From the NCBI RefSeq assembly GCF_015207395.1, contig NZ_JADEWX010000032.1, positions 1 through 48,304 of the forward strand: a stretch of 48,304 nucleotides of DNA, written 5' to 3'. Shown piece after piece: positions 16,465 to 26,201 of this stretch. The notes below the pieces were generated by a model. It was given only the letters and a program-made list of their open reading frames with translations, ran no database searches and was not told the origin of the DNA. Origin of the DNA: Nodosilinea sp. LEGE 07088. Its GTDB lineage: Bacteria; Cyanobacteriota; Cyanobacteriia; Phormidesmidales; Phormidesmidaceae. A program made the position numbers and the translations under genes. Position 1 is the stretch's first letter, and every line of letters begins with the position of its first letter.

Positions 16465-19400
16465 ATGACCCCTTCTCAAGAACCAGAGCCTGCGCAAGAA
16501 TCCAGCCCAGGTGGCAGGTGGCGCTGGCGAATCGTCGGCTGGGCGGGTTCCGGGCTGCTGTTGGTCGGTAGTGTCGCTGGCTTTGCGGGCTGGGTCTGGA
16601 GCCGTAATAACCTGATTCCCTGGCTCTCGAACGAGCTTTCCGAGGCGCTCGATCGCCCGGTTGAGCTCGGCCCCCTCGAGCGCCTGGGGCCAACGGGTAT
16701 TCGAGTTGGCGCATCGGCGCTCCCGCCAACGGCCACCGACCCCGATACCCTCACGATCGGGGCTATTGAGGTGCGCTTTAACCCCTTTGACCTGCTGCGC
16801 CGCGAGGTGCGCCTGATGATTTACCTAGAGCAGGCAGAGGCCTACCTGGAACAGGCTGCGGATGGTGAGTGGGTAGCCACAGATCTAGACCTGCCTGAAG
16901 ACGACCCCAACCGCGACCCGTTTATTGATGTGTCGCTGGGAACGCTGAGCTTGCGTGACAGCCGCCTTACCCTCTTGCCCTACGGTACCGGGGAGCGCGA
17001 TCGCCCCCAAATTGCCCTCGTCGATGTTCAGGGCGAGGGTGAGTTCAGCCACGTCGATCTAGAGGTCGATCCCGAAGGAGCAGGGGTCGAGGGGGGCGTT
17101 GCTACCCAGCCTCAAGCTCAGCGTATCGACCTGACGCTAGCAGGCACCTCAGTGAAGGGTGGCGATGTAGTCATTAAAGGCTCCCTCCAACTGCCACCCA
17201 ACCGGCTAGAAGACTCGGTAACCGATCAGGTGGCTAGTCCTCAATTTTTGGCCTGGGTTCCCCCCCGGCTGTTGAACAGCCTGGTACTGCCCGCCCCGCC
17301 GGCCTGGGCCAGCAGTCCTAATCCTGCCCCCTCCCGTACTGGCCTCCAGGGCAAGCTCAACCTGCGGGCTCAGAAGGCTCGGGCCACCGACATCATGCCC
17401 CTGGTCGAGTCGTTTCTCAAAAATCCGTTGCCGGTTCAATTTCCCACTGGGCTGGTGAGCGGCAGTGTAGATATAGAACTGGGGGGTGAGCGTTCCCCCA
17501 GTTTTATGGGCACGGCTCAAGTCAGTGAGGGAACCGTCGCCTGGAAGGTGCTGCCCGAGCGGCTAGAAAACCTCCAGGGCGATGTGCGCTTTCGGGGCCG
17601 AGTCTTTGAATTTGAGGACGTGACCGCCAGCATGGGCGAGCTGACGGCTCGGGCCAGCGGCCCCCTCGACCTCGATGGGGGCTACGACTTCAGCGGTCAG
17701 GTCAACCCCTTTACCGTGGCCCAGGCCTCAGATCTGTTCGGAACGGCGCTGCCGGTGCCGGCTAATGGTACGTTTGGAGCCGATGTCACCATGACCGGGC
17801 CGCTGAAAAAACCGACCATTACAACAGCGCTGATTGCCCAAGATACCGTGACGATTGACCAGGTGGCCTTTACGGAGATGCGAGTCAATACGACTCTGGC
17901 AGCCCCCAATGTCTTCATCGATAGCATTCAGGCTATTCCCCAGGATGGGGGAGAAATCGCCGGTAGCGGCCAGTTCACCTTTGGTCAGCCAGGGCAGCTG
18001 GCTCTGACCCTGCGCGGCGATCGCCTGCCAGGTGATGCGATCGGTCGCCTCTACGGCCTACCTGCCTCTCTGGTGCTGGGCCCCGTGTTTGTGGAAGCTG
18101 AGTTTTCTGGCCCGGTTAACCAGTTGGTCGGTAACGCCAGTTGGCGAGCTCCCCAGGGCACCTACCCGGCCCAGGGGTTTGTGGCTCTCGCCGACAATAC
18201 CTTGCAGTTCACCGATACTTTTGTCCAGGTAGCGGGCGGCACTGTGGCGGGCAGAGGCACCCTGGGCTTGGGCGATCGCCGCTGGCAGTCTACCTTAGTT
18301 GCCAATGGGCTACAGCTCAACCAGCTGGGGATATCTGCCGACGGGGTGGTCAATGGCACGGCTCAGCTAGCCGGTATTCTAGGCGCTGGCGGGCTGAACA
18401 GTATTCAGGGGCAAGGTATAGCCCAAGCCGTCCTGGCCGAGGGGACGGTGCTCACCCAGGCTGACCTGGCCGGGGGCCAGTGGAGTGCAAACCTACGCAG
18501 CAGCGGCCTGGCCATGGCAGCCTTTGCGCCTGACCTCCAGGGCACCGCTGAGGGCGAGTTTCGATTTACGGGTACCACCGCCAATCTCAGTCCAGCTGGC
18601 ATCCGTGGTCAGGGCCAACTTGTTCTATCTGACGGGCTAGCTACTGTAGCGGCGCGGGCGCCCCAACTGGCCCAGGTGCGTCAGCCTCTCACTGCGGATC
18701 TGGTCTGGAATGGGCAGTCGGTGCTGGTACAGCAGGCCAGTACGGCGGGCATACAAGTCAGTGGGCTGGTAACGCCCCAGCTCAGTGGCGCTGGAGCACC
18801 GGCGATCGCCAATCTCGATCTCAATCTCAATGTTGATGGCTACAGTCTTGCCGCCCTGCCTGTGCCAGAAGTTATTCCTCTCCAGGGCAATGCCTTCTTC
18901 CAGGGGCGGCTCCGGGGCCGCCCCGGAGCCCTGGCCCTCAACGGCGAGGCTTCCCTAGTGGGGCTAATGGCAGGAGAGTTAGCCTTTGTTTCTCCCCTAG
19001 ATGGCCCTGTCACCTATACCCAGGGGGGCCCGCTGGCGGTAGATTTGACCGGCGGTGGCGATCGCGTCTATGTGGCCTCCGGCCAGGGCGATCGCGACCT
19101 AGACTTTGAGGTCAGGGGCGGTGACGCTCTGGCCAGGGGCCACATCCAGGGCGATGATCTCTACGCCACCGTGGCCAATTTACCCCTGAGCGATATTCGC
19201 CTGCCCCAGGGAGAGACGAGCGGCTTTGGCACCGTCAGCGGCCTCATCACCGCCGCCGAAATTGTCGCTAACCTGCGCCAGCCTACGGTTCGGGCCAGCT
19301 TCGATGTGCAAGATCCAAGCATAGGGTATCTCAGCCTGCCCACCGAAACGGTGGTCGCCAATGCTGGTAGCGTTGCCCCTGAGTCCCCCGCCAACGGCAA

Positions 19401-22062
19401 CACCGATCGCCCTAGAGAGATGGAAACCCGCTATGGTCGCCTGCGGGGAACAGTCACCTATGCCGATGGCGTAGTTGGCCTAGTAGGCGGTGTGATTGAG
19501 TCAGCATCGGGGCTCAGCCGCTACCTGGCCAGCGGCACCTACACCCTGGGCAACACCCCCCAACTCAACGGCGAACTGACCATCGACAATGGGCAGATTC
19601 AAGAGATTTTGCAGACCTTCCTCATTTTTGAACGAGCCGATTTTCGTCTGAATGTGCTCCAGCCACCCCCATGGTTTCGCCCCGCTACCGAGGCCGACCT
19701 GGCCTCTCTAGAAACGGTTCAACCAGTGGGCGATCGCAATGCTAGCCTGCTCGATCAATTGCGTTGGTTAGCTGAAGTACAGCAGCTACAAGATAGTCTC
19801 GCAGCCCAGGCTGAGACAGCGCGGCTACCGCCTTTAGAAGAATTTGTGGGCAGCATCTCAGGCACGGTGACCGCCAACGGTGCCGTACCCGACGACCTCG
19901 AGGTCACCTTTGATCTGGCTGGAGCCAACTGGGTTTGGGGTAACCCCAACGGCAGCAATGGATCGGTCTATCGCATTGATCAAGCTATGGCCCAGGGCAG
20001 CTACCAAGACAGTGTCATTCGGCTTGAACCCATTAGCCTGCAATCTGACTTCTCTGACTTCTCGGCCACAACCCAGCAGGGGGTAGCAGTAGCCACCCTC
20101 AACGGTGATTTTAGCTTCAACCCCGACGACCCCGTTGCGCGCACCCTACGCCTTGAGATCAGTGACGTGCCCGTTCAAGCGCTCCGACAACCCCTACGCT
20201 TACCCAATAATCTAAATGGTCTGATGAACCTAGGCGCCACCCTGACGGGCACCCTCGCCAATCCCCAAGTGCGGGGTCAGTTGGCCGTCAATGAGGCCAC
20301 CATCAACAGACAGTCTATTGATCTAGCCACCGCTACCTTTGGCTATGCCGATGCCCGGTTTAGCTTGATTAGCCGCCTGGCCATTGATGAACAAGATGAT
20401 GACCCACTGCGGTTGGTAGCCAGTGTGCCCCTATCGCTACCCGGCCTCAACCAGCGGCCCAAATCTGACGATGTTGCCATCAACCTACGCATGCGTGACG
20501 AGGGCTTTGCCCTAATCAACCTGTTGACCCAGGCCATCACCTGGGAAGAAGGCCAGGCTGATCTGGCCTTAGCCGTACAGGGTCGCTGGCTCACTGATCA
20601 ATCGCTGCAAGCGGCTCTGACTACGCTCACCGTCGCTGGCAACGCTAACTTTGACGGGGTCACTATCAGCGCCCGCAGCTTACCCGAACCGCTCACCAAT
20701 ATTCGGGGCAACATTCAGGTCGTCGGCCAACCCGACCCCGACAACCTCAGTTCAGTCACTGCAAATTCGGTCTACAACAATGGCCTAGTGCTCGATGTTC
20801 AAAATCTACAAGGCGACTTTAGCGACGGCCAGATTACAGCCCAGGGCAACCTCAAGCTATTGCCTTCGGTACGAGACCTAGCGCCCGGCGCATTTGATGG
20901 TAGCAGTCCGGCCCTGGCCGAGAGTTCCGGCGGCAGCGCTTCTCCCCTACAAATTACCCTCGATCAAATTGCCCTGGATCTGCGTAGCCCTACGGGTACC
21001 TATCGAGGGGGCGTCGATGGCGATGTCGTGGTAGACGGCAGTGTATTTTTGCTGCCACCGTTGGTCTCAGGCGAAGTCAACCTGTCCAATGGGATCTTGA
21101 CCCTGCCCGAGTCACAGATTGAGGGCAGGGCGACAGAAACCTTTGTAGCTTCCCAAGAACCAAGTATTTTCACGCCTATTCCACCAATTTTAGAAGATTT
21201 AAAGCTGGTGCTGGACGACAATATACGCCTGGCCGTACCTGGGTTTGTCGATGTGCAAGCCCAAGGCACGCTGGATCTGCTCGGGACCGTCCCCAACATT
21301 AAACCCAGGGGTCGTATTGACCTGCCATCGGGCCGCATTAATCTGTTGACCACTGAGTTTAGGTTGACTGGCAATGACAACTATGCTGAATTTCGAGATT
21401 TGGATGAAGCCATTGATCCTTATTTAGTGGCGACCTTGACAGCGATCGTGCCCGACAATGCCGCAGCTGGCAATTCTCTAGCAGTGGCAACGCCCTTCCC
21501 TCGCAATGAGATCAGCGAGTCAATTATCGATCAATTGGGATTGACCCAAGGGGGCGTGCAGACGGTTCGCATTCGCGCCGAGGTCAACGGTCGCGTCAGC
21601 CGGGTGGTCAATCTTCAAGATGTAGAACTGTCGAGCACCCCGGCCCGATCGCAGAACGAAATCATTGCCCTAGTCAGCGGTGGGTTCTTAGCCGCCCTAG
21701 AATCGACCCTGGGCAGCGTCTCTGGGGGCGGTGACGGTTTTCAGGGATTACTAGCCTTTGCTGGCTCGGCTTTGCTCAATAACTTGCAGGGTTTCTTAGG
21801 CGCGGGGCTAGAGCGAATCGACCTCAGGTTGTATTCAGCGTCCCCTCCCGGCATCCAAGATGGCGCGATCGATATTGGCGGTGAGTTGGGCTTTAATTTA
21901 TCGCCCAGTATTTCGTTGTCAGTGCAAAAAGTATTTACCAACGTCACCCCAGCCATATTTGGTATTCGTTACCGCGTCAATGATCAGATTACTGTGCGAG
22001 CGATCACTAGCTACGAACAGTTCAACGAAAACACTGGAGTCGTTTTAGAATTTGGCTTTTAA
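16465..22062 (+). CDS. tamB: TamB-like translocation/assembly module protein (DUF490)
   Basis: 1865 residues. An N-terminal membrane anchor (residues ~23-47, IVGWAGSGLLLVGSVAGFAGW) is followed by an AsmA/TamB-like start (LSEALDRPVELGPLERLGPTGIRVG) and a very long series of short beta strands, ending in the DUF490 domain (INLLTTEFRLTGNDNYAEF, LYSASPPGIQDGAIDIGGELGFNLSPSISL, VRAITSYEQFNENTGVVLEF). TamB-type proteins bridge inner and outer membranes and are implicated in outer-membrane biogenesis and lipid transfer. The plastid/cyanobacterial homologue family is TIC236. It is followed on the same strand by a signal peptidase gene, fitting an envelope theme. No frameshift over the whole 5.6 kb. 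Confidence 0.93.
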   Translation: MTPSQEPEPAQESSPGGRWRWRIVGWAGSGLLLVGSVAGFAGWVWSRNNLIPWLSNELSEALDRPVELGPLERLGPTGIRVGASALPPTATDPDTLTIGAIEVRFNPFDLLRREVRLMIYLEQAEAYLEQAADGEWVATDLDLPEDDPNRDPFIDVSLGTLSLRDSRLTLLPYGTGERDRPQIALVDVQGEGEFSHVDLEVDPEGAGVEGGVATQPQAQRIDLTLAGTSVKGGDVVIKGSLQLPPNRLEDSVTDQVASPQFLAWVPPRLLNSLVLPAPPAWASSPNPAPSRTGLQGKLNLRAQKARATDIMPLVESFLKNPLPVQFPTGLVSGSVDIELGGERSPSFMGTAQVSEGTVAWKVLPERLENLQGDVRFRGRVFEFEDVTASMGELTARASGPLDLDGGYDFSGQVNPFTVAQASDLFGTALPVPANGTFGADVTMTGPLKKPTITTALIAQDTVTIDQVAFTEMRVNTTLAAPNVFIDSIQAIPQDGGEIAGSGQFTFGQPGQLALTLRGDRLPGDAIGRLYGLPASLVLGPVFVEAEFSGPVNQLVGNASWRAPQGTYPAQGFVALADNTLQFTDTFVQVAGGTVAGRGTLGLGDRRWQSTLVANGLQLNQLGISADGVVNGTAQLAGILGAGGLNSIQGQGIAQAVLAEGTVLTQADLAGGQWSANLRSSGLAMAAFAPDLQGTAEGEFRFTGTTANLSPAGIRGQGQLVLSDGLATVAARAPQLAQVRQPLTADLVWNGQSVLVQQASTAGIQVSGLVTPQLSGAGAPAIANLDLNLNVDGYSLAALPVPEVIPLQGNAFFQGRLRGRPGALALNGEASLVGLMAGELAFVSPLDGPVTYTQGGPLAVDLTGGGDRVYVASGQGDRDLDFEVRGGDALARGHIQGDDLYATVANLPLSDIRLPQGETSGFGTVSGLITAAEIVANLRQPTVRASFDVQDPSIGYLSLPTETVVANAGSVAPESPANGNTDRPREMETRYGRLRGTVTYADGVVGLVGGVIESASGLSRYLASGTYTLGNTPQLNGELTIDNGQIQEILQTFLIFERADFRLNVLQPPPWFRPATEADLASLETVQPVGDRNASLLDQLRWLAEVQQLQDSLAAQAETARLPPLEEFVGSISGTVTANGAVPDDLEVTFDLAGANWVWGNPNGSNGSVYRIDQAMAQGSYQDSVIRLEPISLQSDFSDFSATTQQGVAVATLNGDFSFNPDDPVARTLRLEISDVPVQALRQPLRLPNNLNGLMNLGATLTGTLANPQVRGQLAVNEATINRQSIDLATATFGYADARFSLISRLAIDEQDDDPLRLVASVPLSLPGLNQRPKSDDVAINLRMRDEGFALINLLTQAITWEEGQADLALAVQGRWLTDQSLQAALTTLTVAGNANFDGVTISARSLPEPLTNIRGNIQVVGQPDPDNLSSVTANSVYNNGLVLDVQNLQGDFSDGQITAQGNLKLLPSVRDLAPGAFDGSSPALAESSGGSASPLQITLDQIALDLRSPTGTYRGGVDGDVVVDGSVFLLPPLVSGEVNLSNGILTLPESQIEGRATETFVASQEPSIFTPIPPILEDLKLVLDDNIRLAVPGFVDVQAQGTLDLLGTVPNIKPRGRIDLPSGRINLLTTEFRLTGNDNYAEFRDLDEAIDPYLVATLTAIVPDNAAAGNSLAVATPFPRNEISESIIDQLGLTQGGVQTVRIRAEVNGRVSRVVNLQDVELSSTPARSQNEIIALVSGGFLAALESTLGSVSGGGDGFQGLLAFAGSALLNNLQGFLGAGLERIDLRLYSASPPGIQDGAIDIGGELGFNLSPSISLSVQKVFTNVTPAIFGIRYRVNDQITVRAITSYEQFNENTGVVLEFGF

Positions 22063-22089
22063 CTTAGCGCCGCTTTTTTCGTAGCCTTT

Positions 22090-22116
22090 TCCCCTGTAAG
22101 GTGACAGGCAGGGGCT
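22090..22116 (+). terminator. Hairpin after tamB
   Basis: CCCCTG and CAGGGG form a six-base-pair stem between the tamB stop and the lepB start. There is no T run after it, so it may only attenuate. Confidence 0.35.
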
Positions 22117-22152
22117 AGTAGCTCTGTCCTATTTTTCGAATGCAATAAGCCT

Positions 22153-22785
22153 ATGGATCCTCAGCGATCGCAATCTTCGCAGTCTACGCCACCGGCTGCG
22201 CCTCAGCCTGACCAACCCGCTTCGTCACAGACCTCGGCCTGGCAACGTTGGCAGGCTATTTGGGCCGATCAATGGGGCAACCTGCGCGTCCTAGTGGTGG
22301 CCCTAGCCGTCGCCCTCACGGTGCGGGTGCTGATTGCTGAACCGCGCTACATCCCCTCCAATTCGATGGATCCGACGTTACACATTGGCGATCGCCTGCT
22401 GGTCGAAAAGATCAGCTACTACTGGCAGCCCCCCCACCGGGGCGACATTGTGGTGTTTGCCCCGCCACCCCAGCTCATCCGGCTCGGTTACGAGCCCCGC
22501 CAAGCCTTTATTAAGCGCGTAATTGGCGAACCAGGCCAGACTGTACAGGTCAACCAGGGTCAGGTTTTAGTAGATGACACTCCCTTACAAGAGGCCTACA
22601 TCCTAGAGCCGCCCGCCTACGGTCTAGAGCCCGTCACGATCCCCCCGGGGCAGGTATTTGTCATGGGCGACAACCGCAACGACAGCAATGATTCCCACGT
22701 TTGGGGTGGTCTGCCCCAGCAAAACATTATTGGTCGAGCGCGATTTCGATTTTGGCCCCTCGACCGCATTGGTCTCATTCGTTAA
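22153..22785 (+). CDS. lepB: Signal peptidase I (first copy)
   Basis: 210 residues. A Gln/Pro/Ser-rich cytosolic start is followed by one membrane span (LRVLVVALAVALTVRVLIA) and the S26 catalytic domain, with nucleophile S71 in IPSNSMDPTL, general base K121 in FIKRVIGEPG and box GDNRNDSNDSHVWGGLP. It cleaves signal peptides on the outer face of the plasma or thylakoid membrane. It follows tamB by 90 bases. A second, much larger paralogue lies at 46300-47430. Confidence 0.96.
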   Translation: MDPQRSQSSQSTPPAAPQPDQPASSQTSAWQRWQAIWADQWGNLRVLVVALAVALTVRVLIAEPRYIPSNSMDPTLHIGDRLLVEKISYYWQPPHRGDIVVFAPPPQLIRLGYEPRQAFIKRVIGEPGQTVQVNQGQVLVDDTPLQEAYILEPPAYGLEPVTIPPGQVFVMGDNRNDSNDSHVWGGLPQQNIIGRARFRFWPLDRIGLIR

Positions 22786-22963
22786 ACGCTGTTCTGAGCA
22801 CCCGACCAAGCTTGTATCCCAGTCTCAATCAGGGATGTCGGTACTGGCGACTCACCCTAATTGCCTCAACCTGCTGCAGAAATGCCTGACACCAATGGCG
22901 TACTCCACTACTGCGAGCTCAAGCTGACTTGTGTAAGATCGAGACGGTCTTGAGGAAAGCGAT

Positions 22964-23575
22964 ATGCTCGTACAGCTCGTTCGGCCCCTGGTACGAACCC
23001 AGGTGCAGATGCTCACCCAGGCTCAGTCGGCCAGCGGCAAGCTGGTGGGTATGGTGTCGCAGTGGCTCGGCTACCTGGGTATTCAGGCGGAGGTAACTCA
23101 ACTACAAACCACAGGCAACCGCATTCAGGTCTCCCTCTGTGTTGGCAAACCTGAACAGTGTACTGAAGCCGAGTGGCAAAAGATTCTCGACAATCTCAAC
23201 CAGGAGGCCAATACCGCCCCTGCCGAAGATACCCTCACCTACAAGGCGATGACCTCTGCCCAGCAGAGCAAGGTGCAGCGACTGCTGGCGTCTATTCTCC
23301 ACGCCAGCGGGCAAGACCCTACAGCTGAGTGGGCTACCCTACGCCCTCGCCTCGCGGCCATGGGCATGGACGAGTCGATGATCGCAGGGGTTCATGCGGC
23401 CCTCAAGGTACCCATGCCCATGGAGCTTCTAATTGAGCAACTCGAGCCAGACGTGGCCGCCTTTGTGCTGTCTAAGGCAATTAACATTGCCCTGCTCGAC
23501 CAGCAGATCAGCCAGGCCGAAGATACCGTCCTCAAAGCCCTGCTCAACGCCGTCGATCGCCCCGTTGTCGCCTAA
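22964..23575 (+). CDS. Conserved cyanobacterial protein of unknown function
   Basis: 203 residues, no signal peptide or membrane span. The N-terminal part (residues 1-70) is amphipathic. The C-terminal ~100 residues are all-helical (SKVQRLLASILHASGQDP, AFVLSKAINIALLDQQISQAEDTVLKALLNA), with a faint TerB-like pattern in the last helices (the DxxIsxAE stretch). I do not recognise a family with certainty. The gap to the lepB stop is 178 bases, and the VOC gene follows after 83 bases. Confidence 0.75.
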   Translation: MLVQLVRPLVRTQVQMLTQAQSASGKLVGMVSQWLGYLGIQAEVTQLQTTGNRIQVSLCVGKPEQCTEAEWQKILDNLNQEANTAPAEDTLTYKAMTSAQQSKVQRLLASILHASGQDPTAEWATLRPRLAAMGMDESMIAGVHAALKVPMPMELLIEQLEPDVAAFVLSKAINIALLDQQISQAEDTVLKALLNAVDRPVVA

Positions 23576-23658
23576 GTGGATGGTTAGAATCTGAGTGACC
23601 CCCTGTGGCGATCGCACTCCGCCCGCACCAATGCCCCATCAGAGCAATCTCCTGGAAT

Positions 23659-24093
23659 ATGACTTCCTCTACTGTGCTGTTTCACCTGGCCTTTCCCGTG
23701 GCAGATATTCCCACAGCCAAGGAATTCTATGTGCAGGGGCTAGGGTGTGAAACCGGGCGAGAAACACCCAGCTCTCTAATTCTGAATCTCTACGGCCATC
23801 AGCTTGTCGCCCATACCACCGCTGAGCTGGCTCCCCAAAAGGGCATCTATCCTCGCCATTTTGGCCTGGTGTTTTTGGCCGAGCCCGCCTGGGAAACCCT
23901 TCTGTATCGGGCTCAGGATCACAGACTCACCTTCTACCAGGGCGAAAAGCGCCGCTTCCCCGGTACGCCTCTAGAGCACCGCACCTTCTTTCTCCAAGAC
24001 CCTTTTCATAACCTGCTGGAGTTTAAGTATTACTGCCACTCCAGCGCCATCTTTGGGGAAACCGAACACCCGTTTGTAGGCGACGGCGAGTAG
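23659..24093 (+). CDS. VOC-family (glyoxalase/bleomycin-resistance fold) protein
   Basis: 144 residues from the ATG at 23659; an upstream in-frame start at 23605 adds 18 residues without family character. The vicinal-oxygen-chelate fold shows FHLAFPVADIPTAKEFY with a metal-ligand histidine, HFGLVF with the second histidine, and FHNLLEFKYY with the glutamate ligand. Such proteins bind a divalent metal and act as dioxygenases, isomerases or binding proteins. The substrate here is unknown. The next gene (CobW-type) begins 74 bases later. Confidence 0.88.
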   Translation: MTSSTVLFHLAFPVADIPTAKEFYVQGLGCETGRETPSSLILNLYGHQLVAHTTAELAPQKGIYPRHFGLVFLAEPAWETLLYRAQDHRLTFYQGEKRRFPGTPLEHRTFFLQDPFHNLLEFKYYCHSSAIFGETEHPFVGDGE

Positions 24094-24167
24094 CTAACGA
24101 CAGAGTTTGTAGTCTCCGATGGGTAGTCACCGTGCTAGGTTGAGGGTCGGCGACTTTTCGGTAGGTC

Positions 24168-25202
24168 ATGCACAAAATTCCAGTCACAATCGTTACCGGC
24201 TTTCTGGGGGCGGGCAAAACCACCTTGATTCGTCACCTACTGCAAAACCCTGGTGGGCGGCGCATTGCTGTACTGGTCAACGAATTTGGCGAAGTGGGCA
24301 TCGATGGTGACCTCCTGCGCAGTTGCCAACTGTGCGATGAAGACGGTGAGGTCGCCAGCAACATTCTCGAACTTGCCAACGGCTGCCTCTGCTGCACGGT
24401 GCAAGAAGAATTTTTGCCTACCATGCAGGCGCTGATCACCCGCCGCGACCAAATTGACTGCATCGTGATTGAAACCTCTGGGTTGGCGCTGCCCAAACCC
24501 CTGGTGCAGGCCTTTCGCTGGCCCGAAATTCGCACGGCAGCAACGGTAGATAGTGTAGTTACCCTAGTAGACTGCGAAGCCTTAGCGGCAGGCGACCTGG
24601 TGGGCGACCTCCCTGCCCTCGAAGCCCAGCGCCAGGCCGACGACAGCCTCGACCACGAAACCCCGCTCGAAGAACTGTTTGAAGACCAGCTCAACTGCGC
24701 TGACCTGGTGCTGCTGACCAAGATAGATCAGGTGACCGAGGGCGATCGCACCCGCATCGAGCAATGGCTGACCCAGCAGCTTCCCCGTCCAGTCAAGGTT
24801 CTGGGCTTAGGCCAGGATCTCCTTAGCCCAGACCTGCTACTAGGCTTTAACGCCGCCGTCGAAGACGATCTCGACCGCCGCCCCAGCCACCACGACCACG
24901 AGCATGATCACGACCATGACGACGACATCGTCGCAATTTCCGTTGTGCTCGATCGGGGATTTGAACCCCAAGCACTTGTCCAGCGCCTAGAACAACTTGC
25001 TGCCAACCACGAAATCTATCGCATCAAGGGATTTGTCGACGTACCCGGTAAAGCGATGCGTCTAGTAGTCCATGGCGTTGGCCAGCGGTTTGACTCATTC
25101 TTTGACCGCCCTTGGCAAGCTGCTGAACCCCGGCAAACTCGCCTGGTGGTGATCGGCAAAGATTTAGATGAAAGGGCAATTCGGGCGGCGATCGCCGCCT
25201 AG
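24168..25202 (+). CDS. cobW: CobW-type G3E GTPase (COG0523), putative metal chaperone
   Basis: 344 residues. The Walker A GFLGAGKTT is at residues 11-19, followed by VNEFGEVGIDGDLL, the metal-binding CLCC at about residues 74-77, ETSGLALPKPLVQAF, and the NKxD equivalent TKID. A His/Asp-rich segment (HHDHEHDHDHDDD) at about residue 243 precedes the C-terminal CobW domain (KGFVDVPGKAMRLVVHGVG). The SGLALPKPL wording is that of the true CobW subgroup linked to cobalt delivery for cobalamin, rather than zinc-repressed YeiR/ZigA types. No cobalamin genes or B12 riboswitch are adjacent, so cobalt specificity is inferred. Confidence 0.9.
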   Translation: MHKIPVTIVTGFLGAGKTTLIRHLLQNPGGRRIAVLVNEFGEVGIDGDLLRSCQLCDEDGEVASNILELANGCLCCTVQEEFLPTMQALITRRDQIDCIVIETSGLALPKPLVQAFRWPEIRTAATVDSVVTLVDCEALAAGDLVGDLPALEAQRQADDSLDHETPLEELFEDQLNCADLVLLTKIDQVTEGDRTRIEQWLTQQLPRPVKVLGLGQDLLSPDLLLGFNAAVEDDLDRRPSHHDHEHDHDHDDDIVAISVVLDRGFEPQALVQRLEQLAANHEIYRIKGFVDVPGKAMRLVVHGVGQRFDSFFDRPWQAAEPRQTRLVVIGKDLDERAIRAAIAA

Positions 25203-25211
25203 CCATGGGCT

Positions 25212-26201
25212 TTATCTATAGAGCCCCGCCACATAGTCCCCATAGCCGTTATAAATCACGGTGGGTTGCTCTTCCCAGCTAAACATAGCCGTTCGCTCAC
25301 CGATTAGGCGTTCGGTTGCCTGGGACCAGCGGGGATGAGGCACCTCGGGTTCTACATTGGCCTCAAACTTATACTCATTGGGTGCCAGAGTGTTCCAGTA
25401 GGTGGCGGGCTGCTCGGCCACAAATTCAATCTTGACAATAGATTTAGCCCCCTTAAAGCCGTACTTCCAAGGCGTCACCATACGAATCGGGGCTCCATGC
25501 TGCTTAGGTAGGGTGCGGCCATAAATACCCACCGCAAAAAAGGCCAGGTCATTGGCCATTTCCGCTATCGTTAGCCCCTCGGTGTAAGGCCAGGGCAGAT
25601 TGCGAGACAAACTCAGCCCAGGCCCGGGACATACCTGCGGGTCGTAGAAAGAGGTAAACCGCACAAACTTAGCAGCCGAGGTGGGTTCTACTACGTTCAT
25701 GATCGCTTTCATGGGAAACCCGATCCAGGGCACCACCATAGCCCAGGCTTCGACGCAGCGAAATCGGTAGATGCGCTCTTCTAAATCAAACCGCTCGGTC
25801 AGATCATCTAAGTCAAACGTAGTTGGATTTTTCACTAACCCACCGACCTCTAGCTGCCATGGGTCAGCCGGTAAAGCCTGGGCACTTTCCCAAATATTCT
25901 TGCTACCACCAAACTCGTAGTAGTTGTTATAGCTGCTGGCATAGATTTGTTCGGTGAGGTCTCGGCCTGCATCGGCAAAGGCCGGGTTTTGCCGTACCCC
26001 AATCAGGGGCTGCCCTAGCGTGGTGTCCAGGTCAACGTCCCCGGCATTGGAGCGTTGGCAAGCTCCTGCTGAGGCCGCTGCTAACCCTACACCGGCACCA
26101 ATGAGCGATTTCATAAACCGCCGCCGCTGCCAAAATATCCGCTCAGGGGTAACCCGCGATGCGGACAACTGCCAATCAGGGCGAGAATCAAAAAAGACCA
26201 T
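25212..26201 (-). CDS. msrP: Molybdopterin-dependent methionine-sulfoxide reductase catalytic subunit (MsrP/YedY-like)
   Basis: 329 residues. The twin-arginine signal RRRFMKSLIGAGVGLA is at residues 26-40, with a lipobox-like ASAGAC behind it. The sulfite-oxidase-type fold binds molybdenum via C149 in YRFRCVEAWAMVVPW, and QHGAPIRMVTPWKYGFKGAKSIVKI is a cofactor-binding block. MsrP repairs oxidised methionines in periplasmic proteins, receiving electrons from the haem membrane protein MsrQ. No msrQ is adjacent here. It is convergent with the CobW-type gene (9-base gap). The leader is the 670-base gap shared with sigF. Confidence 0.94.
   Translation of the reverse strand: MVFFDSRPDWQLSASRVTPERIFWQRRRFMKSLIGAGVGLAAASAGACQRSNAGDVDLDTTLGQPLIGVRQNPAFADAGRDLTEQIYASSYNNYYEFGGSKNIWESAQALPADPWQLEVGGLVKNPTTFDLDDLTERFDLEERIYRFRCVEAWAMVVPWIGFPMKAIMNVVEPTSAAKFVRFTSFYDPQVCPGPGLSLSRNLPWPYTEGLTIAEMANDLAFFAVGIYGRTLPKQHGAPIRMVTPWKYGFKGAKSIVKIEFVAEQPATYWNTLAPNEYKFEANVEPEVPHPRWSQATERLIGERTAMFSWEEQPTVIYNGYGDYVAGLYR

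Noticed and set aside
24094-24167. Cobalamin riboswitch before the CobW-type gene
   Set aside because: The gap is only 74 bases and lacks the conserved B12-box elements.
24233-24721. 162-codon minus-strand frame inside the CobW-type gene
   Set aside because: Antisense, Ser/Arg-rich shadow.
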